64,000 nt of DNA from Gentiana macrophylla (GCA_026214975.1 CM047814.1:20855541-20919540), one strand, 5' to 3'. Numbered from the stretch's first letter, positions 53,025-64,000 are shown. Notes: a model not told the origin generated them from the letters alone. Numbers and translations: made by a program.

Positions 53025-54620
53025 TTTTGGGGTAGTTAAGTGGTTTTTATATACACATTTCATCATGGGTTGAATCACGAGACGGTAAGACGTTTACGTC
53101 AAAAATCTCGATATTTTTGGGTGATTTGTGGGTGTTTTATTGGTATTTGTCACGCTTGGATATGTGGTTTATTTTCATTATAGGTATGACGTGATAGAGG
53201 GCGTGACGAGGATCACAACAGTATATAAAAATCGTCCAAAATGAATTTCATATGAAAAAATATCACGAAATTCAATTCAGGCGTTCGGAAGAAAAATCAC
53301 AGTCTTTAAGACACCCGATGTCGGTGTCAAGCGGGGGAGGCCTTCGCTGTTGGATTGGAAAAGAGAACATAATAAAATTAAAAAATTATAATAAAATTAA
53401 AAAATTATAATAAAAAGAAAAAAAAGCAGCAGAGTATTGGTCAAAGGGCCCACGCCCTATATTACAACCAATAATGCATCGGACGAAAAGGAGAAAAGGA
53501 GGAGGCAATTTTATTTTATTTTCTAGAAATTTCCGAAGGGTAATACATGGAAGTCGGCGAGGGTGTATATATAAATAGCCACTTAGGTCAAATTTCAACA
53601 CAGTTTTCATATCATAATTTTATTTCTTCTGCAGCAATAATTTTTCTTCCCCTTAGAAATAGATTAAGACTATTTTTCTCTGCAATTTATTCAAGAACAA
53701 CAGCAGTTTTATTTATTTTATTACGCGATTACAACACACAAAAGCGATTTGAATGAATGATGGATCACTACGTTTTTCATTGGTAGTTTTTATTCAATTT
53801 TTTTATCATGTTTATTATTTATTTCTTGATGAATTTCTGCACTTTTATTTTTATTATGCATAGCTAAATTTATTATAGCTAAATTATGTGATGGAACTAC
53901 GAAATTGATGCCTAAACGATGATCTAGGGATGAGTAGGACTTAAAAATTAAATCTTTTGAATGTTTGTGTCCTAGAATTTGAACTTAATTCTATTAGTGG
54001 AGTAGCTAACCATTAATTGATCATACACACAAACTCTATAAATGTATTTTGCGAGGGAGTGTGCGAACTAGTGTTCTAGGATTGCCATGCACGAACTAGT
54101 CGAGTTTTGCGCAGCCTGTTCCTTGGTAAGGTTTTTCTAGCTAAGCCGTGAACTCGGTGGATGCGGAGCGTCTCATAGTTCTTAAGCATATTAGGTCAAT
54201 TAAATCTCATAGAGGGGACTGTTGAACCGAATATAGGGTAACTAGGTTGTGGTATTAGCGCCTAGGGACCAGTTTAGGAGATTGCACCCATAACACATTC
54301 ATTAGAAGCTATTGGTTGGTTGGTAGGTTAAGGCTCATCCTTAGTGATTCGGTAACGGTGTTGAGAGTAGTGTTCCTGACCATAGTTTAGCTATTCCTTT
54401 TATCAGATATTTTACAGTTACAATTTTTATTTCATTTTCTATTTTTAGCTATTATTTTCACCCCTATTGTGAACTCGAACTAAATACGAGTGTGATTGTG
54501 ATACTTGACGGATTCCTCGTGGATACGACCTTGCTTCGCCGCTTATATAGTGCTTCCGACCCGGTACTCTGCCGGTTAAAGTTGGACGTCACTATTTTCG
54601 CCATCATCACCACCAATTGT
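53025..54620 (+). mobile_element. LTR insertion (gypsy-like solo LTR) in MULE2
   Basis: It interrupts the second gene between the acidic region and coiled coil. It shares GACCCGGTACTCTGCCGGTT (54558-54577) with the LTR at 20052-22045, preceded in both by a CCTCGTGGAT/CCTGAGGATT-type word (54514 here). This layout is usual near the 3' end of Athila/Tat-type plant LTRs. It lacks the TGTCACTGCA motif, which resumes at 54671. The start is probably TGTGATTTTGGGG at 53019 or a few bases away; the end is not fixed and I see no target duplication. Confidence 0.55.
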
Positions 54621-57600
54621 AAACCCAATTTTTTCATTTTTACCACCAAAGACAATCAAAATAAAAATTATGTCACTGCACTTAAAATTCACTTTTGCTA
54701 CTAACCCCAGTGCGAGGATGAAGCGGGATGAAGTTCAACATATCAAACAGCAAAACATCACCTTGTCAAAAGAAATAGAAGATGACAACATCAAAATTGC
54801 AGAACTAAAGCAAGCCATGGTATTCACATCTACAAAGTACTAAAAGACCCAGTGCAGTGACATCACATAATGTCACTGCAAATAGATAACAATGCTTACA
54901 CTAAAGAAGGAACTTGATTTACTAATTATTGTATTTTATAATATGTTTGCAGGCAAAATACAAGAGTTATCAAGAATGTGTTGACATAATGAAGAAAAGA
55001 ATTGAAGAGCTACAACATCAGAGTCTAAGTCTAGCATCGAAAATGGAAGACTTGAAGCAGGCAGAAGTGGATATCTCGAAGAAATATAAAGAACTTGAAG
55101 CAAAGTTTTCAGACATCAATGAGACATTAGATGTCACTACTGCTGAAAAAACTGAGTTGGAGGTTGAAGTTAAATTATTGAATGAGAAGATTGAGCTTGC
55201 GTTGTCTGCCATTAAGCAGCAAAAAGAGAACATAAAGGAAAACGATTTGTACATCAACGATCTACTAGAGAGTTACAATGAACAAGGAGCTTCGCAGAAA
55301 AAGATGGCTGCTATGTTGGAAGAGGAAGAAAAAAATAGAAAACTGATGCAGGAGCTTAGAGAAAAAGTGGAAACACTTTAGCAACATTATTCACAAAGGA
55401 GACCACAATCGGAAATTTGAAAGGTGAACTTGAAGGTGAGAAACAGAGCAATGAAAGCCTCAAAGAGAAGATGCAGAGCCAAGAAACAAAAATTGAAGAA
55501 CTGGAAAAAAATATTCAAGCATTACAAGATGAAATTGATAACATTGCAACTCATGAGGTCACACAAAATTTGAAAAAACAGGATGATGCTGATCAACACA
55601 CTCCGGCTGCACAAAATCTTGCAAAACCTACATGACAGCTACGACCTCGTACTCATCAAAGGACCCCAGATTTCAAAATTGAAAGGGGGGTGAAGAAAAA
55701 TGCAAGAAAGAGGACAAAGAAAGAGAATCCTGATTTCCAGTATGCTGTAGAGAAGAAGAAAAAGCAAAAGAAAGATCAGAAAGGTAAACATACAGATTAC
55801 TACATACCTAAGCAAAATCCGAGGTTTCAAGGAAGACTCATAATCCACAAAGACAAAGATCGATACCATTTTGGACCACACATTCTTCCAGAAGTATTCG
55901 AAAGAATTCAAGAGATACACAACAAGGAAGGCGATGCGTAAGCAAAAATTACTTAACAACAACATACAAAATCAAACTTCTTGATATATTGAAAACTAAC
56001 AATAAAATACTAAATGCAGGGGTGTAATATGGGAAAAATCATTCGGAGACTACCCACATGTGACCGTTGACTCAATAATGGAAGTTCTCAATGAGCTACA
56101 AATAGACAAAACGGTTAAATTTTACTGTCACTACATCATAGTCTAATTCAATCTTACTATCACTGCATCTTAGACTAATACAATCTTACTCTCAATGCAT
56201 TATTTGATGCCACTGAATTATTTGATAAAGAAATAAACTAACTTAGCCTAATGAAATTTGCAACAGGTGGTTCAGGGATTCATTGAGCTCTTAAAATGTG
56301 CAAATTTAGTTAAGCCTAACTACCACATTTCAGTGCAACGACATGGGTATGCATATAAAACTGATTTGAATAACTAGCTTCCAGTTCACATTCACAATCT
56401 CATGAAAATGCAATGTGCAGGCAATATTTGAAGAGATTGAGCGCGACAAGACATACAGAAATGAGAAAACGATCGAGATGCTGGAAATAATACATCAAGG
56501 GGACAAAGTTTTCCTCCCGTTATGCTGTATGAGATTAGAGCCAAGGCCATACCACTGGGTACTCCTAATACACTTTAGGAGACACCGCCTGGAAAATGCA
56601 TGATTTAGCAGCGGTGAACCCAGACATACCAGACATATTCATCAAAGACTACGAAATTATAGTAAGTTATCAAAGAAATCATGATAAAAACTGCATCTTC
56701 AATCACTGAATTTACTGTCACTGCATCTTCTTCACAAAATCATTCAATATAACAAAAATATTGCACATGGACTGCTCTTATTTTGCAGATAGAGATGCTT
56801 TCACAAGCCATTGAACCAAACAGCCAGCAACCGATAATAGCAACGAAAGTGGAAAATGTTGCAAACCTACCGTTACAAGATAATGCAACGTAAGTCTGAA
56901 TGCAATTCTTAACATAATAGCCAAGACTAAGGATACACAATAATAACAGAATCATTGAAATGTACTGCAGGGACTATGCCCTTTACTTGTCATATTACAT
57001 CTACAAGCTAGCACAAGATTTAGAGATTCCACCACAACTAGCAAAAGAACAAGTGCAACAGTTCACGGGAATGATAGTAAATTCATTAGTGCTTAAGAGA
57101 CTTCACATACGGGACTAAAATAGCCATAGACTCTACTTGTTTTGACTATTCATCTTTTTTTGCTATGTCGATGGTCAATAATTTCTATGAGGTAGTTGAA
57201 GAATAGACTATCATAAAGCAGTAAGGGTTTCCATTGATGGTTGATAACTGATGGTTCATTTTGTTTAGATGGTTGATAACTAATGGTTCATTTTGTTTAG
57301 ACAAATCAAAAATGTTTGATGCTTCATGTTTTTCATAAAATGCTAGTAAAATTTCTATTTGTGCTGCATTAATTTTTAACATTCAAGTGAGTGCATGAAA
57401 ACAACAGCATGACAAACAATTAACACTGAAAGGCATGTTCATTCAGATGTAGTGACAACGATGTCACTGCACTGAGGACAAGGAGATTTCAATTCATCCA
57501 CAAAGAAAACACAAAGAAACAAATGAAGCAAACAGATGGGGGAATAAAAAAAGCAAAAATGAATTCACATTGACTATAATAGTAAACCTCATTCTATATA

Positions 57601-58110
57601 ATGTTATAAAAAATAAAAGATTCAATGCTTTATAATTACTAATTCATGTTTGATGGTTCATTGGGTTTTGAGAAATTGGAAATGGTTGATGTTTCATGTT
57701 CTTGAGCATTGATCTCTAATTCTTTAAGCATTGTTGTTAACATTTTATGTAGAAAAGAGAACTAAATGCATTAGAATTTCTATGCAAAAACGTATTCACA
57801 AAGATGCAGTGTCATTGATGTCACTGCACTCACAAAAACAATCATGTCAATCAACTCACTAAACAAACACAAACATACAAACATCACAAACACATTGGGC
57901 ATAAAAAACAAATACAAGTGACTTCACAATAACTATATAACAAGATCTTTACAATGAATACAATAGCAACTGAATGAATTACAACTCCTGGCACTCAATG
58001 AGCATACAAAATGCAATAAACGTAAAGTCACTGCATTAGCGAAATCTCACAAATCATGCATATTAAATCCAAAAGTCAACTCTTACAAAACCAGAAAAAT
58101 AGATTAACTA

Positions 58111-60508
58111 TCAATTAAGACGAGCAAAACAACCCTTCTTATTATGATGGCCAAAGGCATGGCAACGACCACATTGGATAACACGAGTTGATTTCTCACC
58201 ACGAGATCGAAGACGCTTCGTCCGAGGCCGTTTCTTCGGAACAGGGGGAAGCACGATAAGATCTTCAGAATTATTCTTCAAAAATGGACCAGGAATTGGT
58301 TGTATTCCAAAATCATATGAATCAACATAGGACTGTGTCAAAAAAAATAATGATCCACGTACTCATTCAAAGGGAAACATGTACTCCTAATCACAGCCAA
58401 TCCATGAATACACGGATAGCCAATCCGCTGCCACTCCTTGCATGAGCAAGCACGGATATCCAAATTAACACTTGCCGGCGGAGATGAAAAAACCTCATAC
58501 TTATAATAATCACAACTAGCCACACGAAAGCGACTCCCCGAATCCATCAGCTTAGACAAAATAGAATCGACTTTTGGACAGATAAAAGACTTGAATGATG
58601 ATGCAGCAACACGCTTATCTGAGAATCTTTTCATGATCTTGATACGGATGCCATCAACCATATTCAACACAGGAAGGTGCCTCTCCTTAAATATCCAAGC
58701 ATTAAACGACTCAGCCAAAGTAGAAGCAGTATGACCATACCGACAACCTTCAAAATATGCATTGGCCCAATTCTTCGGATCTAAATTCGCAAAGAACATT
58801 TATGCACGCTCTCCACCTTCAATTAACATATGAGCCATGTACTTGTCATACTCTTCAACAGTCGGAGCATAAGCACATTGGTAAAACAAATGGACCATTC
58901 TCTCACGCAAAGATTTACCTACATATCTACCACTAAAACAAGTCTTCAGATTCAACTTCAAATGGTAAATACAATAAGAATGAAATGCATCAGGAAACAC
59001 TTCCCGTATAGCATCCAATAGTCCAGTATTCCTATCAGTTATGAACATCATCCGACGAACTGGTATAAGCAAATTCTTCAAATGCAACAAGAACCATCTC
59101 TAATTATCGAAATCCTCATAATCAACAACACCATAACACAAAGGATATATTCCTGGAACAATATCAAATCAGAAACATCAGAGCAAAATAACACAAAACC
59201 AATATCACTGCAACAAAAAGCGCACTACCAAAACAAAAAAGTGCAAAAACACAGTCATAACACAAAAATCAAAAACTAAATGCAGAGACAGAAGATACAG
59301 AAACTCAAAAAATCACGTATCAGAGCAATGCCACAAGGAAAGTGATAAAAAAAAACCAACTCTCAAACAATAAAATAAAGTGTCACTGCATAAAAGATAA
59401 ACAATTCCTCAAAATAACACATACCATTCTCACCGTCCTTCCTAGTTGCACCCAACAGATGGCCAGACTGATCAAACTTCAAATGAGTCCCATCTAGAAA
59501 GAGCATTGGTCGACAATGCTTGAACCCACGAATAAAAGCATCAAACGCAATAAACATCCGTTGAAAATGACGAGATTCAGGATGCACCTCTAAAATAGCA
59601 ACAGAACCAGGATTTGTTTCACGCAAACTATCAACATAACCATGTAAACTGTTGAATGACGTTTTAACATCACCATATAACGAATCCTTAGCTTTGTTAA
59701 CAGCAGACCAAACAACAACATAAGAAACTGCACGACCATGATCAGTACCAGCCAAAAGTCGCAAATCTGATGCAGAGAAACTTGAGTCTTCACGAACCTT
59801 ACGAAGAACAACCTTCGAAAGAAGATCAGAGGTCATACGACGATCTCGCCCAAAAGATCTCGAAGACATACCACAAGTATGAACATTACACAACTTAGTT
59901 ACATAAAAGAATCCACTTGATTTCTGTTCCGAAGCACGAACATACCAACCACAATTTGCTTCATTCATCTTAGCACAAACAGCATATATCCTACAACTAT
60001 CATTCTTCTTGTACACATACTTAAAACCAGTTTGAATAGACAGCTTTTGAAGGCACTCCCTAAAATCATCCACACCACCAACAAACAATTGACCTTCTTT
60101 GATTACAATTTTGTCCTAACCAAAAGTCAACACATTACTATCAGTCGAAGATGAAATCATAGAACCCTCATCATCAACAACATCCTCAGATCCAACACAG
60201 CTACCACCATTATAAGAAGATGAAGAACCAACAACTTCATTCCGTACAACCTCCACTTTAACACGCTTAGCACTGTAAGATTCAGCAACAACAATCATGG
60301 CCTGCACATCATCATCGGAACATAACAACCACTTGGGATCATCAGGCAACACATAATACAAACTGATAGACATATCCTTCAAATCCGTCCACCGATTTGA
60401 AAGTCTATAATGAATAGACTTTAACGTACTATCAGCTGTCACTGTGACAACACACATCTCTTCCTTATAGGTGCACATAAGAATCAACATTGCGAAAACA
60501 ATATAACC
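58111..60508 (-). pseudogene. mudrA-type MULE transposase of MULE2, nearly intact
   Basis: Minus strand. After a splice acceptor (CTGCAG at 60509) comes an N-terminal MuDR/PB1-like domain (LILMCTYKEEMC, DDPKWLLCSDDDVQAM). A conserved region follows (FKYVYKKNDSCRIYAVC), then the DDE core: D in FLDGTHLK (59492-59494), D in FITDRN (59034-59036), E in LAESFNAW (58710-58712). Then come the SWIM finger ACSCKEW...GYPCIHG and a C-terminal CCHC (CGRCHAFGHHNKKGC). An intron spans about 59152-59422. Damage is limited to TAG at 60116 and TAG at 59100, both at positions where MULE1 has Trp, a TAA at 58800, and a one-base loss in an eight-base T run (58340-58347). Without these the frame would span the whole gene. 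It converges on the second gene, about 1 kb away. Confidence 0.92.
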
Positions 60509-61640
60509 CTGCAGCAAAAAAAGGGACTATGTCACTACAAGGGAGAATGATGTCAATGCAACAACTACATGACATGAACATACTAAAATAAAACTTCATT
60601 CAGTCCAATAAGTATTCAATATCATTCTGATAGCTCAATACATTAGATCAATATTGATTAACACAGGTACCAAAAAAAGATGTATGTCAATACATAGCAT
60701 GCAATGTCAGTGCATAAAATATGATCACATCGCATAATGAGATGAATGTCTTGCATACACTAAATCAGCTATATAGTCATCAAAACTGAAATTCAACTAC
60801 ACTAATTACAACATTCATTCAACAACATAGAAATATATGACTGGCTATCCTCAATACAGAATAAATCACAAAAAACATAACAGAATCTGCAAAGCAAAAG
60901 AAAATGACATATCACCATAGTGAAACTCAAATAACTCTGTTTACATTGCAATCGAAATTCATGTAAAGTATATTCACAAAATTACAACAACAAAAATCAA
61001 AGTCACCTAAAAGGAACAAACATACTAATTCCATCTGAAAAATACTGTTCATATATTGCAAAAATCAATCAAAAAGAACAAATATATTCTGAAATAACAC
61101 TAACTACGACAAAAAGTCACTGCATACACAACAACTAACCTATATTACAAAAATCAATAAAAAATAACAAATGTAACAATGAAGAATGCTGATTACTACA
61201 AGAAGTCACTGCATCAGAACATTATGTAATTTCAATCAATATAAACAAAATTAATACAATCCAAATCAGAAAAACAAAAATGAAGCCTCACTGAACAAAC
61301 AGAGACAAGAAGAAAACCTAATTCAAACAAGAAACAAAATCATTCAAACTCATATGTTCTGCGCAAATGTAATGCAGGAACAAAATCAACAACAAACAAG
61401 AGTAATAAACAAAATCTCCATAAGTATCAGACAAATATGAAAAATAAACAACTGAATGCACGCACATATCTAAAAAATTACCAGAAAAATTGAAGAAGAA
61501 GATGAACAACGAAGCTGGATGATTTTTCGAAACTCTGATGCAAAAATTGACAGGAAATTGATGAATCCAGAACAAAATACACACAGCTGGATCAAAACAA
61601 GACAAGATGCGGCGGACAATCGGATTACACGACCATAAAT
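60509..61640 (-). other. 5' non-coding region and introns of MULE2 mudrA
   Basis: No coding exon can be supported. It contains several one-mismatch copies of the dispersed motif (60530, 60551, 60705, 61115, 61204). The short ORFs at 61318-61661 have no recognisable content. Confidence 0.5.
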
Positions 61641-61765
61641 AGCATAAGCATCAGAATTCAAAGCATGAACGAAGCGGTAAGAGTGCGAATCGGAATCAGA
61701 GTTAAATGCGTAAGAATCAGAATCAGGATTACCGCTTAATATGCATTAAAGACAACTTATATGAG

Positions 61766-61865
61766 CAGGGTAAAATTGGAAAGATAAAATAAATCCGTCA
61801 TTATAACTAATGATCTTTTTTGGATGTCCTAAGTGCCTAATTAAGTCCCAAAACACGTCATTATA
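61766..61865 (-). repeat. MULE2 right terminal inverted repeat
   Basis: Complement begins TATAATGACGTGTTTTGGGA and continues with ACTTAATTAGGCAC and GGACATCC, matching the left repeat with moderate divergence. Confidence 0.75.
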
Positions 61866-62939
61866 AACAAATAAATCTATTTTTTATTTTTATTTTTTTC
61901 CCGTCATCACATATGTATTATTTTTCTTATTTTCGACATCACACTATGAAAGTCAAAGTCACTGATATTACTTTTTAAAATCACGTCAGTGCATTTGACG
62001 TTACTCACCATCGACACTTTCAGAATCGTAACGCCGTCAGTGCGCCGACGTTATTTTCGAAAAATAACGTTAATATATCGACGCTTATTTTTTTAAAGAT
62101 ATGGATTTCGTTGTGTAAGTTATCTTTCCTACATTTAGTTGGATAACATTGTTACTCATTTTAAATATTGACATGTTTATCCGAGTCTTTTTCTCTTTCG
62201 CGACACTTTACTCATGATACAATGACGTAATGTTTTATGTATAATGTTATACATGTTGGACGTTATTTTTCGGATAATGACTAGAGATCCGAAAATGAAA
62301 CGTCACAGTCGGTATTCGAAAATAAAACGTCACGGTAGATCATCCCCCAACACGTGTCTTCGTTTCTTCTAAGTGTTAATACAAAGATCATTTCTTGAAC
62401 TATAATTGATTCCTCTTTTCAACCAAAAGAAAAGAAAAATATAATTTATTTGCTATAAAACAAAATCTCTGTTGCAATGAAAAGGAAAACAAAAAAAAAT
62501 ATATTTGTTTCGGGTAATTCTTGTGTGGTGTTTTCATACGATGTGGAGACATCGTGTGATATCATACAGACCACACAGTATTATTCTGTATTTAAATTAT
62601 GTGGTTCTGATCGTTTTATCTGTCATTTCACCTCAAATTCCTTGTATTTCCCATTTATTTCTCCTAAATACTATTACTACGAAAAAAAAGGGTCAAAGTT
62701 GAAGTGAGGAGACAATGTGCCCGACACACGCAAACTGTGAGCAGCCGACCTACCGGACTACGGTGTCTAGCTCTGTACTAACAGCCAAAGGGCCATAATG
62801 TGATTCCATCTGAGCAGCCTACACCCAATCATATGCCCATTTCTCTGTTCTAACTTTTTTTTTTTATGTTTTAATTTATATATATATATATTCATATGCC
62901 CATTTATCTGTTCTAACTAATTTTTTTTTATGTTTTAAT
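61866..62939. other. Intergenic, nothing assigned
   Basis: AT-rich, with repeated GACGTTA and CGTCA words and a near-perfect palindrome ACGTTATTTTCG/AAAAATAACGT at about 62048-62070. A 76-codon ORF at 62477-62707 has no recognisable content. Confidence 0.45.
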
Positions 62940-62948
62940 ATATATATG

Positions 62949-63001
<53 letters not shown>
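62940..63001. repeat. (TA)n microsatellite
   Basis: About 60 bp of TA repeats, preceded by the word TTTTTTTATGTTTTAAT, which is itself repeated (about 62860 and 62925). Confidence 0.9.
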
Positions 63002-63005
<4 letters not shown>

Positions 63006-63164
63006 GATGAACGGATCAATGTTTTATACCAAATATACAAACACTTCTTCTCAATCACAAAATTGTAAATTTTTAGGAAAAGGTCTTTTTTCCATTGTAG
63101 GTGTATGAGTCACTAAAACTTCATGACAAAAGGTCTAGGCAGATAAACCGGTTGATTCCTTGCC

Positions 63165-63343
63165 ATCAGTTTTTTTAGGATTTGTGTGTAGTAGAAAAAA
63201 TATTTATGTATAGTAGGTCTATGCTAAAAGTTTTTTAAAATTTTATGTATTGGAGAGAAAAAATGTTTATAAAGAAAATGTTTAAAGAGTGATGATGTGA
63301 CATAGTCATAAAACTTTTAAAAATTACACGACTAGAGATATTC
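63165..63343. mobile_element. Degraded relative of the Tourist-like MITE
   Basis: Shares GATTTGTGTGTAGTAGA, ATGCTAAAAGTTTTTTAAAAT and TGATGATGTGACATAGT words in the same order as 47520-47680 and ends GAGATATTC followed by TAA. The left end is not recognisable. Confidence 0.5.
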
Positions 63344-63346
63344 TAA

Positions 63347-63767
63347 GGCATTCACACCAGAATCATCATTTTCTATCCCTGAAATAATATAAAATAATAT
63401 GCATATCTATTTTACAATATCTCAGTTCAAAACACTCAACATCATCATCTCTATCATTCTCCCTATAACATTTCAAATACTATTAAATAATATATATTCT
63501 ACCTTACAACCCTATTCATATACATAAAATATTTATTATTTCGCTCCAGCCTCCAGCATCATCTCTATCCTTATTCCTATAATTTTTAATAATTAAATAT
63601 GTTTAGGGACGTGAATAGTGCATCCTCACAAGTAGGGATGCACTGTTCATATCCCTAAAAATAAATAGAGATAGAGACTCTGCTATGAGAGCTATTTGGG
63701 GTAAGCTCTATTTTTTATCTTCATTTTAGGGATATGACACCATATAAGGCTTCTGCTATGAATGTCA
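63347..63767. mobile_element. MITE copy B (about 421 bp)
   Basis: Same family, length and orientation as 49208-49628: ends GGCATTCACACCAGAA and, in reverse complement, GACATTCATAGCAGAAGC, with the same internal hairpin (about 63617-63645). It directly follows the TAA after the MITE relic ending at 63343. The remaining sequence to 64000 shows no feature. Confidence 0.7.
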
Positions 63768-64000
63768 TAATCAACACTTATGAATCCGACAATGACACTC
63801 ATCAAATCACTTATTCTAACATAATCGAGTGTCTATTGATGAAATAGTTACATACGGATCTATCCTACACATAGATAATTCGTAAATAAATCAGGAGTTT
63901 TCTAATAATCTCTTCATTACATTTCCCCCCTCATTTATCACTTTTTTTTGGATCACTTGATTGATAAGAATTTTGTTAAACAAAACATGTTTGTATTATT

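Larger units (their letters stand above)
51221..57118 (+). pseudogene. MULE2 second gene: Ulp1-family-like, acidic, coiled-coil protein
   Basis: N-terminal domain 51221-51871 (TPFRHLFDAFE, DVKLIFAIEDG, SFLYYVDDLSH); QYWFCEHTH segment near 51978; acidic repeats 52511-52890 (EEDERNSESD-type, several units); coiled coil 54711-54828, 54955-55380 and 55417-55620; basic stretch (RKRTKKEN, KKKKQKKDQK) 55690-55940; VIWEKSFGDYPHVTVDS from 56030; then a C48/Ulp1-like end with HW (56553-56558), Q (56876-56878) and, across an intron, TDYALYLSYYIYKL (56970 onward), ending HIRD at 57118. Ulp1 proteases have DCG there; here the Cys codon is TAT (56975-56977). Frameshifts (near 55370 and 56575) and a TGA at 55633 break the frame. 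The product, if any, is probably not a working protease; a DNA-binding or anti-silencing role is inferred only. Confidence 0.8.
50221..61213 (+). repeat. Dispersed MULE2 motif TGTCACTGCA
   Basis: Exact copies on + start at 50221, 50293, 50395, 50476, 50548, 50650, 50731, 50813, 51010, 51178, 51937, 52233, 52287, 54671, 54871, 56716, 57462, 57819 and 59381; one on - is at 54853-54862. One-mismatch copies include 51074, 56126 and 60530 (TGTCACTACA), 56158 and 59203 (TATCACTGCA), 58026, 61115 and 61204 (AGTCACTGCA), 60551 and 60705. All lie in introns, between genes or upstream of mudrA; none lies in an exon I can assign, and none in the nested LTR. Chance predicts about 0.02 exact copies in 12 kb. 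Confidence 0.92.
49693..61865. mobile_element. MULE2: Mutator-like element with both ends, mudrA and second gene
   Basis: About 12.2 kb. The left end (49693-49791) and the reverse complement of the right end (61865-61766) match: GAAAATGACGCATTTTGG versus TATAATGACGTGTTTTGG, then GGACTTAATTAAGC versus GGACTTAATTAGGC, then GGACAC/GGACAT and AGTTATAA. The second gene runs on + (about 51221-57118) and mudrA on - (60508-58111), so they converge. A gypsy-like LTR interrupts the second gene. Non-coding DNA carries the motif TGTCACTGCA throughout. No matching 9-bp target duplication is visible. Confidence 0.85.

Noticed and set aside
62477..62707. 76-codon ORF MKRKTKKNIF...
   Set aside because: No recognisable domain, AT-rich context, and no splice or promoter evidence.

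Overview
This window is nuclear DNA from a flowering plant, most likely a eudicot. It is AT-rich and intron-rich, holds two intron-containing host genes, and is otherwise packed with plant transposable elements. I see no tRNA, rRNA, CRISPR or bacterial-type feature.

Layout. 1-7395: a Ty3/gypsy chromovirus-type LTR retrotransposon, cut by the window start inside its 5' LTR. 7998-9234: a truncated Ty1/copia relic. 9296-10607: a terminal-inverted-repeat element filled with a degenerate CCTACC/CACCC tract. 11062-25455: a Mutator-like element (MULE1) with a broken mudrA transposase (+) and a long second gene (-), split by a 2.0-kb solo LTR (15320-17338) and by another LTR (18608-22548) that itself holds a third LTR (20052-22045). 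25456-33262: a decayed Ty1/copia element with a truncated 5' LTR. 33263-33960: a LINE fragment. 35051-35239: a foldback element. 36403-42031: an organellar alanyl-tRNA synthetase gene (-). About 42560-43107: a LINE 3' end with poly(A). About 43740-44590: an LTR remnant. 46076-48888: a CCDC124/Lso2-like ribosome-associated protein gene (-). 49208-49628 and 63347-63767: two copies of one MITE. 49693-61865: a second, more complete Mutator-like element (MULE2) with recognisable terminal inverted repeats.

The most interesting system is the MULE pair. Both carry mudrA and, converging on it, a long second gene: N-terminal domain typical of plant transposon Ulp1-family proteins, acidic region, long coiled coil, basic stretch, C-terminal C48 (Ulp1)-like domain. 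Each MULE is also peppered, almost only in introns and intergenic DNA, with its own short motif. MULE2 has TGTCACTGCA (19 exact copies on + and 1 on -, plus about 10 one-mismatch copies). MULE1 has TATCAGTAACA, which reads TGTTACTGATA on the other strand (6 exact copies; 13 copies of the 8-base core CAGTAACA). The two share the core TGTYACTG. The LTRs nested in the MULEs lack the motif. This is the arrangement expected for a sequence-specific, element-encoded DNA-binding or anti-silencing protein co-evolving with its target sites, as known for VANC proteins of Arabidopsis VANDAL MULEs. The assignment to such a system is inference; the motif arrays are seen directly.

The two host genes are unrelated housekeeping genes (organellar translation and ribosome protection). 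The synthetase shows three one-base G-run losses within about 100 bp of one exon, which is either recent damage or sequence error. Most stops that break the transposon genes fit C-to-T change, as expected for old methylated transposons.
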